64,000 nucleotides of DNA from Chitinophaga caeni. Lineage in GTDB: Bacteria; Bacteroidota; Bacteroidia; Chitinophagales; Chitinophagaceae. The notes beneath the pieces are model-generated. The model was not told the origin of the DNA, ran no database searches, and saw only the letters and a list, made by a program, of their open reading frames with translations. The stretch covers positions 1,814,001 through 1,878,000 of the forward strand of contig NZ_CP023777.1 in the NCBI RefSeq assembly GCF_002557795.1, in the 5' to 3' direction. The translations under genes were made by a program, and so were the position numbers. Positions 24,754 through 33,647 of this stretch are shown here, one piece after another (position 1 is the first letter of the stretch; every line of letters starts with the position of its first letter).

Positions 24754-25314
24754 ATGCAGAATCCTCGTTTAGCATCTAGGTACGCAAAATCACTCATCGA
24801 TCTGGCTATCGAACAAAATGTTTTGGAAGCCGTGCAGCAAGATATGTTGCTGTTGAAGGCTATCACCAAATCTAATACTGATTTCGTTGCCTTGTTGAGA
24901 AGCCCGATTATCAAAGCTGATAAGAAGGTGAAGATTTTGAACGCTATCCTGGAAGGTAAAGTAAGTGAGTTAACGACTGCTTTTATCCGCTTGGTGACTT
25001 TCAAAGGCCGTGAAAGCGTATTGCCGGAAATGGCCGGAGAATTTATCAAGCAATATAATGTTATCAAGAATATCGGTACCGTGAAAATCACTACCGCGGT
25101 TGATATCGATGGTAACATCCTGGCTGCTATCAAGCAGAAAGTTGAAGCTGCGACCAGCCGCCAAGTGGTATTGGAAACAGCTGTAAACCCCCGTTTGATC
25201 GGTGGTTTTGTTCTTGAAACGGGAGATCAATTGTTCGATGCTTCTGTTATGCGCGATCTTAAAGATATCCGCAAGCAGTTCATGCAAAATATCTACGTTC
25301 CTAATATTAAGTAA
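24754..25314 (+). CDS. atpH: ATP synthase F1 subunit delta
   Basis: The 186-residue protein opens with the family hallmark RLASRYAKSLIDLAIE and closes with GDQLFDASVMRDLKDIRKQF. It caps the F1 head and joins it to the b-subunit stalk. It lies between atpF and atpA, the usual order, but is separated from atpA by 82 bp containing a terminator-like hairpin. Confidence 0.94.
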   Translation: MQNPRLASRYAKSLIDLAIEQNVLEAVQQDMLLLKAITKSNTDFVALLRSPIIKADKKVKILNAILEGKVSELTTAFIRLVTFKGRESVLPEMAGEFIKQYNVIKNIGTVKITTAVDIDGNILAAIKQKVEAATSRQVVLETAVNPRLIGGFVLETGDQLFDASVMRDLKDIRKQFMQNIYVPNIK

Positions 25315-25350
25315 TTTATACAGCAGCCGCTGCGTAACCGCAAAGCTGTT

Positions 25351-25383
25351 GTCGTTATACATTTTATTTTAACGACTTTTTTT
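25351..25383 (+). terminator. Terminator-like hairpin inside the atp operon, between atpH and atpA
   Basis: The arms GTCGTTA (25351-25357) and TAACGAC (25370-25376) with a 12-base A/T loop are followed directly by seven T (25377-25383). The stem is short and only moderately GC-rich, so it may attenuate rather than end transcription. The alternative is a chance structure in an AT-rich gap. Confidence 0.45.
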
Positions 25384-25396
25384 AAAAAACATAACT

Positions 25397-26974
25397 ATGG
25401 TTGGTATTAAACCTGATGAAATTTCAGCAATATTACGCCAGCAATTAAGCAACTTCAACGCCTCTGCGGAGTTGGAAGAAGTGGGTACAGTATTGTCCGT
25501 GGGTGACGGTATCGCCCGTATTTACGGTTTGAATAATGTTCGTTCCGGGGAATTGGTCGAATTTGCTAACGGTACGAAAGCAATCGCCTTGAACCTTGAA
25601 GAAGATAACGTGGGTGTGGTATTGATGGGTGAATCTGCCGGTATCCGTGAAGGGGACACCGTTCGTCGCACCGGTCAAATCGCTTCTATCAAAGTGGGCG
25701 AAGGTGTTGTTGGTCGCGTAATCAACACGCTCGGTGAACCTATCGATGGTAAAGGCCCGATCGCTGGTGAATTGTATGAAATGCCTATCGAGCGTAAAGC
25801 CCCCGGTGTATTGTACCGTGAACCAGTAAAAGAACCTTTACAAACAGGTATCAAATCGATCGATGCCATGATCCCGGTGGGTCGTGGTCAACGTGAATTG
25901 GTAATCGGTGACCGTCAAACCGGTAAAACTGCTATCTGCGTTGATACCATCATTAACCAAAAAGAATTTTACGACGCTGGTCAACCAGTGTATTGTATAT
26001 ATGTTGCGATTGGTCAGAAAGCTTCTACTATTGCCGGTGTAATGAAAACATTACAAGACAATGGCGCAATGGCTTATACTACCATCGTGGCTGCTTCTGC
26101 TTCTGAACCGGCTCCATTGCAGTTCTACGCTCCATTTGCGGGCGCTGCGATCGGTGAATTCTTCCGCGATACAGGTCGCCCTGCATTGATTATCTACGAT
26201 GATCTTTCTAAACAAGCCGTGGCCTACCGCGAGGTGTCATTGCTGTTGAAACGCCCTCCTGGTCGTGAAGCCTATCCTGGTGACGTGTTCTACTTGCACA
26301 GCCGCCTGTTGGAACGTGCCGCTAAAATCATCTCCAAGGATGAAATCGCGCAACAGATGAACGATTTACCTGATTCTATCAAGCACCTTGTAAAAGGTGG
26401 TGGTTCTTTGACCGCTTTGCCGATCATTGAAACACAGGCGGGTGACGTTTCTGCTTACATTCCGACGAACGTGATCTCCATCACCGATGGCCAGATCTTC
26501 TTGGAAAGTAACTTGTTCAACGCCGGTATCCGTCCCGCTATCAACGTGGGTATCTCTGTAAGCCGCGTAGGTGGTAACGCACAGATCAAATCCATGAAGA
26601 AAGTGGCCGGTACCTTGAAGTTAGACCAGGCCTTGTACCGCGAGATGGAAGCCTTTTCCAAATTCGGCGGTGACTTGGATGCTGCTACGAAAGCGGTACT
26701 GGATAAAGGTGCGCGTAACGTGGAAATTTTGAAACAGCCGCAGTTCTCCCCGTTTACAGTAGAGAAACAAGTAGCGATTATCTACCTGGGTACAAACGGT
26801 TTGTTGAATGAAGTTCCTGTTAAGAATATCAAGGCGTTTGAAGATGCATTCTTGAACGAGATGGATGTAAGGTTGCCGGATGTATTGGCCGAGTTTAAGA
26901 AAGGTCAATTGAACGAAGAAAGCTTGAAACGCATGATTCAATTAGCGAATGAACTGAAACCTAGATTCGTTTAA
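25397..26974 (+). CDS. atpA: ATP synthase F1 subunit alpha
   Basis: The 525-residue protein carries the alpha-type P-loop [11 protein letters not shown] near 172, the arginine finger region [13 protein letters not shown] near 377, and the N-terminal crown domain. It forms the non-catalytic nucleotide sites of the F1 head. The operon stops here with a strong terminator. The gamma gene, which normally follows alpha, is absent, as are beta and epsilon. Confidence 0.97.
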   Translation: MVGIKPDEISAILRQQLSNFNASAELEEVGTVLSVGDGIARIYGLNNVRSGELVEFANGTKAIALNLEEDNVGVVLMGESAGIREGDTVRRTGQIASIKVGEGVVGRVINTLGEPIDGKGPIAGELYEMPIERKAPGVLYREPVKEPLQTGIKSIDAMIPVGRGQRELVIGDRQTGKTAICVDTIINQKEFYDAGQPVYCIYVAIGQKASTIAGVMKTLQDNGAMAYTTIVAASASEPAPLQFYAPFAGAAIGEFFRDTGRPALIIYDDLSKQAVAYREVSLLLKRPPGREAYPGDVFYLHSRLLERAAKIISKDEIAQQMNDLPDSIKHLVKGGGSLTALPIIETQAGDVSAYIPTNVISITDGQIFLESNLFNAGIRPAINVGISVSRVGGNAQIKSMKKVAGTLKLDQALYREMEAFSKFGGDLDAATKAVLDKGARNVEILKQPQFSPFTVEKQVAIIYLGTNGLLNEVPVKNIKAFEDAFLNEMDVRLPDVLAEFKKGQLNEESLKRMIQLANELKPRFV

Positions 26975-26998
26975 TCTTAGTTTCTGTTGAAATATTTC

Positions 26999-27032
26999 AA
27001 AAGCCATTCCCATACAGGGGATGGCTTTTGTG
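26999..27032 (+). terminator. Intrinsic terminator of the atp operon
   Basis: A 13-bp stem with one G-T pair (AAAAGCCATTCCC / GGGGATGGCTTTT) and a five-base loop ends in TTTT. It lies 25 bp after atpA and confirms that no further atp gene is co-transcribed. Confidence 0.85.
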
Positions 27033-27149
27033 TTTTAAGTCATGATCGGCTTAAGCAGTACCTCTTTTTATTTTTTTATGCAAAATATTGATATTCATAT
27101 AAATAAATATCAATATGCTATTTAGACCCATTTTTCTTTATTTGAAAAT

Positions 27150-27180
27150 TTGGTTTATAATATAAACTAGTTTATGTTTG
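27150..27180 (+). promoter_or_regulatory. Promoter of the second TonB-dependent receptor gene
   Basis: TTG (27150-27152), a 20-bp spacer and TATGTTTG (27173-27180) form a complete Bacteroidota -33/-7 pair, 24 bp before the ATG. Confidence 0.65.
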
Positions 27181-27203
27181 TGTCAAATTGATCCCAAACC
27201 ACT

Positions 27204-29360
27204 ATGTTGAAAGCTTACATTTGCTTGTGTTTATGCCTATGTCTACCGGTAATTTTATCGGCTCAAACCAAAATTTCCGGCACTGTTACCAATAATAGGA
27301 AACAGCCTTTGGCCGGTGCGAATATTTATATCAAGGGGGCTTATGATGGTGCAACCTCCGGAAAGGATGGTAAATACGGATTTACAACTACCGAAAATGG
27401 AAAAGTAATATTGGTGGCATCATTCCAAGATTACCAGTCGATAGAACTGGAGCTGGAATTAACCGGTGCTCCTTTAGTGCAACCGATCGTGTTAAAGAAA
27501 GGTGCCAATGAATTAAAAATGGTTACTATCTCGGCCAGCTCTTTCGAAGCGGGAGATAAAAAGAAGAATCCTGTGCTGACGCCATTGGACATCGTATCTA
27601 CCGCGGGAGCCAACGCCGATATCGTTGGGGCGCTCAAGACTTTACCGGGAACGCAGCAAGTGGGGGAGCAGACAGGATTGTTCGTGCGGGGCGGTACCGG
27701 TTATGAAACACAGACTTTTATCGATGGGATGCTGGTGAGGAACCCATTCTATTCCGGGATGCCTGATCTTGCTACTAGGGGCCGGTTTTCTCCCTTTCTA
27801 TTCAAGGGAACCACCTTTAGCAGCGGGGGGTATTCCGCTCAATATGGTCAAGGTTTATCATCTGCCTTAATCTTGGAAACGGAGGATCTGCCGGATCGTT
27901 CTTCATCTACTTTGAATTTATCGACGGTTGGTATTGGTGGCGGCATTTCCAAGCTGGCCAAGAACAAAAAATCATCTTATGGTTTAGAAGCTGATTATTT
28001 TAACCTAACTCCATATTACAAGATTGTACCGCAGAAAAATGAACCCAGCACTTATCCTTCCGGCTTAAATACCACGGCGAACTTCCGTGTAAAAACTTCT
28101 AAATCGGGCATCCTTAAATTCTACGGAACTTATGCGTATAACACATTTGGATATATCAAGAATAGTATTGAATATCCCAAGGCAAAGGAGGAGTTTAGTC
28201 TAAAAAACGGGAATGTATATACGAATATGTCATACCGTGAACGGTTAAACGAAAATTGGAAGCTTGATATGGGTGTTTCCTACAGCACCAACAATGATAA
28301 TATTAAGATGGATACTTTTGCCAATGAAATTCCTACTACTAAAGTTCATAATAATTCCCAGTTACTTCAGTTCCGGCCAATGATCAGCCGTAATATCGGG
28401 TTTACAACCTTGCGCCTGGGAATGGAGTACCAATATGCTACGGAGAAAGTGGTGTATAACGGCGATGAGCTTACTTATCACGATCAATATACCGCGGCTT
28501 TTGCCGAGGGGGATGTATATATTACTCCCAGGCTCGTGAGCAGGATGGGAGCGAGGTTCGAGTATTCTTCCATCTTGGCAAAAACCAATATCGCGCCGAG
28601 GGTTTCATTGGCTTACCGCTTGAGTGGCGATGGACAAGTTTCACTGGCGTATGGAGAATACTACCAGAAGCCGGAACCACAGTATATCCGCTTTAATCCG
28701 AACATGGATTATATGAGGGCAACGCATTACATTGCGAGCTATCAGAAAGTAGCCAGCCTGCATACTTTCCGGGTAGAAGCGTTTTATAAGAAATACCATG
28801 ACCTCGTGAAGACTGTTCCCGATTTGAACAATGACGGGAAAGGTTACGCGAGCGGTGTAGAACTTTTTTACCGCGATAAGAAAACTATTCACAATGGCGA
28901 TTTTTGGATATCGTATTCATATTTAAATACGAAACGTGATTATTTGAATTATCCGGCTGAAGTACAACCCGATTTTGCGGCAAACCATACCGCTTCATTA
29001 GTATATAAACAATTTATTCCCTCTATTACGACCTACTTGGGCATGACTTATAGTTTTGCTACCGGGAGACCGTATTATGACCCGAATAAACCGGAGTCGG
29101 AATTTTTGAAAGATCGTACGAAAGCCTTCAATACGATGGGCTTGAGCGTAATTCATACTACGTCAATAGGAAAAGCTTTTACTGTTTTAGTTGCTTCCGT
29201 GACGAATGTTTTAGGTACTGAACAGGTTTACGGCTACCGTTATTCTTCAGATGGATTACGCAGGGATGCAGTGGGGCCATTAGCGCCGCGCTTTTTCTTC
29301 CTGGGTATGTTTATGAGTTTCGGAATTGATCGAAGTAAAGATATTATTGATAATAATTAA
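27204..29360 (+). CDS. TonB-dependent outer-membrane receptor (small barrel)
   Basis: The 718-residue protein has a signal peptide ending VILSAQ, a carboxypeptidase-like regulatory domain (about 22-105: KISGTVTNNRKQPLAGANIYI), a plug domain with GLFVRGGTGYETQTFIDGM near 162, and a beta-barrel ending MSFGIDRSKD. It lacks the SusC signature and any SusD partner. The downstream genes encode a secreted TPR-like protein, two membrane proteins and a regulator; this set may be one expression unit. The ligand is unknown. Confidence 0.9.
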   Translation: MLKAYICLCLCLCLPVILSAQTKISGTVTNNRKQPLAGANIYIKGAYDGATSGKDGKYGFTTTENGKVILVASFQDYQSIELELELTGAPLVQPIVLKKGANELKMVTISASSFEAGDKKKNPVLTPLDIVSTAGANADIVGALKTLPGTQQVGEQTGLFVRGGTGYETQTFIDGMLVRNPFYSGMPDLATRGRFSPFLFKGTTFSSGGYSAQYGQGLSSALILETEDLPDRSSSTLNLSTVGIGGGISKLAKNKKSSYGLEADYFNLTPYYKIVPQKNEPSTYPSGLNTTANFRVKTSKSGILKFYGTYAYNTFGYIKNSIEYPKAKEEFSLKNGNVYTNMSYRERLNENWKLDMGVSYSTNNDNIKMDTFANEIPTTKVHNNSQLLQFRPMISRNIGFTTLRLGMEYQYATEKVVYNGDELTYHDQYTAAFAEGDVYITPRLVSRMGARFEYSSILAKTNIAPRVSLAYRLSGDGQVSLAYGEYYQKPEPQYIRFNPNMDYMRATHYIASYQKVASLHTFRVEAFYKKYHDLVKTVPDLNNDGKGYASGVELFYRDKKTIHNGDFWISYSYLNTKRDYLNYPAEVQPDFAANHTASLVYKQFIPSITTYLGMTYSFATGRPYYDPNKPESEFLKDRTKAFNTMGLSVIHTTSIGKAFTVLVASVTNVLGTEQVYGYRYSSDGLRRDAVGPLAPRFFFLGMFMSFGIDRSKDIIDNN

Positions 29361-29391
29361 CATTCATAAAACCTCAATTAAATAGTGTCAT

Positions 29392-30036
29392 ATGAGAAAG
29401 TTCATTTTCGCAATTTGCTTTTCCTTATTAGGTCTTCAAGCAGTATATGCACAAAATAATTACCAGTCCACGATGGAAAAACTGGTGACCCAGCTAGATA
29501 CCACCAAGATGTCGGGTGAACAATATTTGCAGATGGCCAATACCTTTGATCGTATCGCCGCTGCGGAACAAGGCGAATGGTTACCCAATTATTACGCTGC
29601 TTATTGCAGGATAATGCTGGCTTTCAGCGAAAAAGATCCTGAAAAAATCGATGCTTTATCGGATGCGGCGGAATTAAATCTTGACAAAGCAGAGCTGGTA
29701 AAACCGGGAAACTCCGAAGTGAATTGCCTGAGGTCAATGATTGCAAGCGCGAGGATCGGTGTGGATCCGATGACCAGGGGACAAGTATACGGACCCAAGT
29801 CGGCTGAATACTTAGCATCTGCCAAAGCGGAAGACCCAGGAAATCCGAGGGTATATTTTCTCTTGGGACAAAGTTTATATTACACACCGGAAGCCTTCGG
29901 TGGCGATAAGGCAAAAGCAAAGCAACTATATGAATTATCACTGGAAAAGTTCGAGACATTCAAACCGGAGAGTAAGATTCATCCGCATTGGGGAGAAGAA
30001 TATGTAAAAGGCTTGGTAAAAACACTTAAATTTTAA
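29392..30036 (+). CDS. Secreted TPR-like protein
   Basis: The 214-residue protein has a signal peptide ending AVYAQ and helical repeats reminiscent of tetratricopeptide motifs (EWLPNYYAAYCRIMLAF near 63, ARVYFLLGQSLYYTPEAFGGDKAKA-like stretch near 150). No catalytic motif is visible. It lies 31 bp after the receptor gene and is followed by a hairpin, so it is probably co-transcribed with the receptor and located in the periplasm. I know similar hypothetical proteins only by layout, so no function is given. Confidence 0.78.
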   Translation: MRKFIFAICFSLLGLQAVYAQNNYQSTMEKLVTQLDTTKMSGEQYLQMANTFDRIAAAEQGEWLPNYYAAYCRIMLAFSEKDPEKIDALSDAAELNLDKAELVKPGNSEVNCLRSMIASARIGVDPMTRGQVYGPKSAEYLASAKAEDPGNPRVYFLLGQSLYYTPEAFGGDKAKAKQLYELSLEKFETFKPESKIHPHWGEEYVKGLVKTLKF

Positions 30037-30053
30037 TAATAATTAACCTTTTG

Positions 30054-30080
30054 AGCTCACCGGTAAACCGCCGGTGAGCT
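30054..30080 (+). terminator. GC-rich hairpin after the TPR-like gene
   Basis: The arms AGCTCACCGG (30054-30063) and CCGGTGAGCT (30071-30080) pair perfectly around a 7-base loop. Only a weak T-tract follows (TACCCTTT), so termination may be partial. Confidence 0.65.
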
Positions 30081-30100
30081 TACCCTTTAAAATTAGAATT

Positions 30101-30700
30101 ATGGAACAAAGAGAACAAACGCAGCATATGAGCGGGGAGCAAAGTATGGCAATCATACAGCAAATCATTCACGATGCTAAGTTTAAATTCTCAACGAATG
30201 GCGTAGAATTTCTAATGTGGGGATGGTTAGTAGCGATTGCAGCCATCGTGCAATACCTGTTGATTCAATTAGATTACCCTAGAAGCTGGCTGACTTGGGC
30301 CGTTTTTATGCCCATGGGTATGATTGTCACGATTTACCGCACCCTCCGGAGATTTAAAAAACAAACCTACCAGTTAACGGTGACGAACATATTCTTGTCG
30401 GTAATACTAGGCTTTAGCATATCCGTGCTAATATTGATTTCCATGATGCACAAGATAGGACCGATTACAGGTATGGGCATTTCCCTCGTGTTTTATGGTT
30501 TCATGTTATTTGTTTGCGGTAATATTATAAGGTTTTGGCCAATGATCGCCGGGGCAATCATAAATTGGATTGCAGGATTTATAGTAGTCATGTACCTCGA
30601 TATTCCCAATTCATTGTTAGCTTTAGCTATCGCTGCAATTTTAGGGTACGTGGTTCCCGGGCATTTATTAAGATATTCCTACAACAATAAAAAAGCGTAA
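30101..30700 (+). CDS. Six-helix membrane protein, first of a paralogous pair
   Basis: The ATG at 30101 is chosen because the in-frame GTG at 30074 lies within the preceding hairpin. The 199-residue protein has a hydrophilic head containing SMAIIQQIIHDAKFKFSTNGVEFLMWGW and about six membrane helices. The head and order of helices match the next gene (SLALIQSMIATAKQGVKANGKGFITWGW), so the two arose by tandem duplication. They are followed by a small winged-helix regulator. This trio recurs in Bacteroidota genomes as far as I recall, but its function is not known to me. Confidence 0.75.
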   Translation: MEQREQTQHMSGEQSMAIIQQIIHDAKFKFSTNGVEFLMWGWLVAIAAIVQYLLIQLDYPRSWLTWAVFMPMGMIVTIYRTLRRFKKQTYQLTVTNIFLSVILGFSISVLILISMMHKIGPITGMGISLVFYGFMLFVCGNIIRFWPMIAGAIINWIAGFIVVMYLDIPNSLLALAIAAILGYVVPGHLLRYSYNNKKA

Positions 30701-30702
30701 AA

Positions 30703-31296
30703 ATGCAAGACAAGCCGATGCAAGAACAAGAGAGTCTTGCGTTAATACAATCGATGATAGCCACAGCGAAGCAAGGTGTGAAAGCTAATGGTAAAGGATT
30801 TATCACCTGGGGATGGATATTAGCCGCAGCATGTTTATCCACGTATATTCTTTTCATGGTGCATTTTAAATATCCTTTACTACCTTGGTCGATATTAACA
30901 ATTGGCGGTATTATAGCCATCGTTGTAAATATATTCAAGGAACCCGCTCCGGGTAAAGTAAAAACGTATATGGATGAATTGTTGAAAGGTTTTTCGACAG
31001 GGTTTTATATTTGCCTGGTAATCATCGTTGCGGCTATGAATTTAGACGTGATGAACGTATTGACAGGCTTTTCGATGTTATTGATGCTTTACGGATTATT
31101 GATGTACGTGGTAGGTTATTCCATCAAATTCAATCCCTTGATTACCGGCGCTATCGTTACATGGGCCGGTTGCTTGGTAGGATTATATTTAAAGAGTACC
31201 GCTTACTTGATGTTGATATCGGCGGGAGCAATTATTGTAGGATTTATTATTCCCGGTTATAATTTGAAGAAAGCATGGAAGAACAATCCGTATTAA
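30703..31296 (+). CDS. Six-helix membrane protein, second of a paralogous pair
   Basis: The 197-residue protein starts 2 bp after the previous stop codon and is about as long. Its N-terminal head (ESLALIQSMIATAKQ, ANGKGFITWGWILAAACL) aligns with that of the upstream neighbour, and both end with a Gly-Pro turn followed by a positively charged tail (GFIIPGYNLKKAWKNN). The tight spacing implies translational coupling and a possible heterodimer. Confidence 0.78.
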   Translation: MQDKPMQEQESLALIQSMIATAKQGVKANGKGFITWGWILAAACLSTYILFMVHFKYPLLPWSILTIGGIIAIVVNIFKEPAPGKVKTYMDELLKGFSTGFYICLVIIVAAMNLDVMNVLTGFSMLLMLYGLLMYVVGYSIKFNPLITGAIVTWAGCLVGLYLKSTAYLMLISAGAIIVGFIIPGYNLKKAWKNNPY

Positions 31297-31312
31297 TAGG
31301 AAAATGTAGATA

Positions 31313-31606
31313 ATGAATTTTAAGGATCTGGACCCGGTTTTACATTCGCAATTAAGATTGGCAATAATGAGTATCTTGATTAGTGTCAAGGAAGCAGAAT
31401 TTACTTTCTTGAAAGAGAAGACGAATGCTACTGCCGGTAACCTAAGTGTTCAGATCAACAAGTTAAAGGAAGCCGATTACGTGGAAGTAATAAAATCTTT
31501 CAAGAATAATTATCCCCAAACCATCTGCAAAATTACTTCGAAAGGTATCAAGGCATTTGAGAGTTATGTAAATGCGATACAGTCTTATTTGAATATTGGC
31601 AAGTAA
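31313..31606 (+). CDS. Small winged-helix transcriptional regulator (HTH_34-type)
   Basis: The 97-residue protein is a single winged helix-turn-helix domain: LRLAIMSILISVKEAEFTFLKEKTNATAG gives helices 1-2, NLSVQINKLKEADYVEV the recognition helix and start of the wing, and KITSKGIKAFESYVNAIQ the last helix. It resembles MarR/ArsR-like regulators of the type PF13601. It follows the two membrane protein genes by 16 bp, so it probably regulates this operon. Confidence 0.82.
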   Translation: MNFKDLDPVLHSQLRLAIMSILISVKEAEFTFLKEKTNATAGNLSVQINKLKEADYVEVIKSFKNNYPQTICKITSKGIKAFESYVNAIQSYLNIGK

Positions 31607-31699
31607 GGCTTACGATGCTTCCATAGAATAATAGCAGATCTGTAGAAAAGACCCAATCGTTTCCCGATAAATAAACCCGGTAGGAAAATTTATACATTC

Positions 31700-32776
31700 T
31701 TATGCCAAATGCTCCGATGCCAATTCCGTTTTCTTCAAGGGGTTGGCTGTATTTTCTGCGTATCGATTCCTTTGGTTAATAATATCAATGCAATAAAATA
31801 CCGCTTCACGGAATGATTCGGGGTTAGCGAGGTTTTTACCTGCTATATCGAAGGCGGTACCGTGATCCGGAGAAGTGCGCACGATCGGCAAACCGGCAGT
31901 ATAATTAATGCCTTCTCCATTGGCCAAGGATTTAAATGGAATCAATCCCTGGTCGTGGTACATCGCTAAAATACCGTCAAATTGTTGATACATACCGCGT
32001 GCGAAGAATGCATCGGCGCTATATGGTCCAAAGCATAATATGCCTTGCTGTTTAGCTTGTTGGATCGCCGGGATGATCGTTTTTTGCTCTTCGTCACCGA
32101 TCAGTCCATCGTCACCGGCATGTGGATTTAATCCTAGAACGGCTATTCTCGGCTTATCTATACCGAAATCCTTGATCAAGCTTTCTTTCATTAATTGCAG
32201 CTTGCTCAGGATATTATCGACAGTTACGTATTTACTGATTTCCGAAACGGGGACATGTTCAGTTAGTAATCCTACGCGCATATTCTCCGCCGTCATCAGC
32301 ATCAGCACATCCTTAGCGTTGAAAGATTCCTTCAACCAAGGCGTATGCCCGGTATAAGCAAAATTATGTTGTTGGATATTGTTTTTATGAATGGGTGCGG
32401 TCACGATGCCATGAATTTCATTATTACGCAGGCATTGCAGCGCTACTTCGAGGGAGCGGGCGGCATATTTTCCGCCGATGTCATTGAGCTGCCCCGGGTT
32501 AATCTGAACTTCTTCTTCCCAGCAATTGAAAACACTGACTTGCTTAGGATTAATCTTGCTAAAATCCTTGATACTTTGATAATTAAAGTTGGATTCGCCC
32601 AATTGTTTACGGTAGAAGTTGATCGTTTTGTTAGATGCGAAGATTATCGGCGTGCATAAATCCAACATCCTGCTATCCAGGAATGTTTTGATAATAATTT
32701 CCGTACCGATGCTGTTGATATCACCGATAGTAATCCCGATTACGGGTTTTTCGTGGTTTACATAATGCTGGCTCAT
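31700..32776 (-). CDS. pdxA: 4-hydroxythreonine-4-phosphate dehydrogenase
   Basis: The 358-residue protein matches PdxA in length and motifs: IGITIGDINSIGTEIIIK at the N-terminus, TAPIHKNNIQQH and YTGHTPWL for metal and substrate binding, LNPHAGDDGLIG, and AMYHDQGLIPFK with a metal-binding His. It oxidises 4-phosphohydroxy-L-threonine in the DXP-dependent route to pyridoxal phosphate. It is divergent from rsmA, the same gene pair often seen together in other bacteria. Confidence 0.95.
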   Translation of the reverse strand: MSQHYVNHEKPVIGITIGDINSIGTEIIIKTFLDSRMLDLCTPIIFASNKTINFYRKQLGESNFNYQSIKDFSKINPKQVSVFNCWEEEVQINPGQLNDIGGKYAARSLEVALQCLRNNEIHGIVTAPIHKNNIQQHNFAYTGHTPWLKESFNAKDVLMLMTAENMRVGLLTEHVPVSEISKYVTVDNILSKLQLMKESLIKDFGIDKPRIAVLGLNPHAGDDGLIGDEEQKTIIPAIQQAKQQGILCFGPYSADAFFARGMYQQFDGILAMYHDQGLIPFKSLANGEGINYTAGLPIVRTSPDHGTAFDIAGKNLANPESFREAVFYCIDIINQRNRYAENTANPLKKTELASEHLA

Positions 32777-32799
32777 AATCTTTATCGCTAAATGACGAA

Positions 32800-32807
32800 C
32801 AAATATA
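32800..32807 (-). promoter_or_regulatory. -7 promoter element of pdxA
   Basis: The minus strand reads TATATTTG, a full match, 23 bp upstream of the pdxA start. Confidence 0.6.
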
Positions 32808-32871
32808 AGAAATAGTTGCGGCTTGCTACAGCTTGATTCATCGCTGCGGCCTAACAGCCATATTTATTTCC

Positions 32872-32879
32872 TACTTTTG
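32872..32879 (+). promoter_or_regulatory. -7 promoter element of rsmA
   Basis: TACTTTTG matches fully and ends 9 bp before the ATG at 32889, so the transcript leader would be only a few bases. It also excludes the upstream in-frame start at 32823. Confidence 0.6.
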
Positions 32880-32888
32880 TGTTTTCAT

Positions 32889-33647
32889 ATGGATAAGTAC
32901 ACACTGAAGAAGTCGCTAGGACAACACTTTTTAAAAGATGAACGCATTTGCCAGGATATCGTGGCAGCGATGCCGGTATTAGATGGGATGCAGCTGTTAG
33001 AAGTGGGACCGGGCGGCGGCGCCATCACTAAATATCTTTTAGAAATTCCTAATATATCATTTAAAGCCATTGAACTTGATAGGGAGAAAGTTGCTTACTT
33101 GGAGCAAACTTATCCTGCTATCCGGGGAAAGATTCTCAATGTAGATTTCTTGTTGGCCCCGGCCCCTTTCGATGGTATTTTTCATGTGATCGGCAACTTC
33201 CCGTATAATATTTCTACTCAAATCATGTTTAGAATCTTGGAATGGAAAGACAAGGTGCCCGTAGTGGTCGGGATGTTTCAAAAGGAAGTGGCCAGGCGTA
33301 TAGCCGCAGACCATGGCAACAAAGAATACGGAATTTTAAGTGTTTTATTCCAAGCATACTACGATGTAGAATATCTCTTCGATGTGGACGAGCATGCATT
33401 TAATCCCCCTCCGAAGGTGAAATCCGGCGTAATTCGATGCACCAAACTCAGGGTGCCGTATGATATTGCCAACGAAAAGAAATTATTTACACTGGTTAAA
33501 ACAGCTTTCAATCAAAGGCGTAAACAATTGCGCAACCCCTTGAAGGCTTTGTTTGACAAGGAAACTTTACAAGACGAGATATTTAGCAAAAGGGCCGAGC
33601 AATTAAGTGTTGCCGACTTCGTTGCGCTTTCACACAAAATGTTATGA
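32889..33647 (+). CDS. rsmA: 16S rRNA (adenine1518/1519-N6) dimethyltransferase
   Basis: The start at 32889 gives 252 residues beginning MDKYTLKKSLGQHFLKDE, the canonical KsgA N-terminus. The SAM-binding motif is LEVGPGGGAITKYL near 41, and the catalytic motif is GNFPYNIST near 106. It dimethylates two adenines near the 3' end of 16S rRNA during 30S maturation. The stop codon overlaps the next start (ATGA), so translation is coupled. Confidence 0.95.
   Translation: MDKYTLKKSLGQHFLKDERICQDIVAAMPVLDGMQLLEVGPGGGAITKYLLEIPNISFKAIELDREKVAYLEQTYPAIRGKILNVDFLLAPAPFDGIFHVIGNFPYNISTQIMFRILEWKDKVPVVVGMFQKEVARRIAADHGNKEYGILSVLFQAYYDVEYLFDVDEHAFNPPPKVKSGVIRCTKLRVPYDIANEKKLFTLVKTAFNQRRKQLRNPLKALFDKETLQDEIFSKRAEQLSVADFVALSHKML

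Noticed and set aside
30054..30100. GTG at 30074 as start of the first membrane protein
   Set aside because: It lies inside a perfect hairpin; the ATG at 30101 starts a sequence that aligns with the paralogue.
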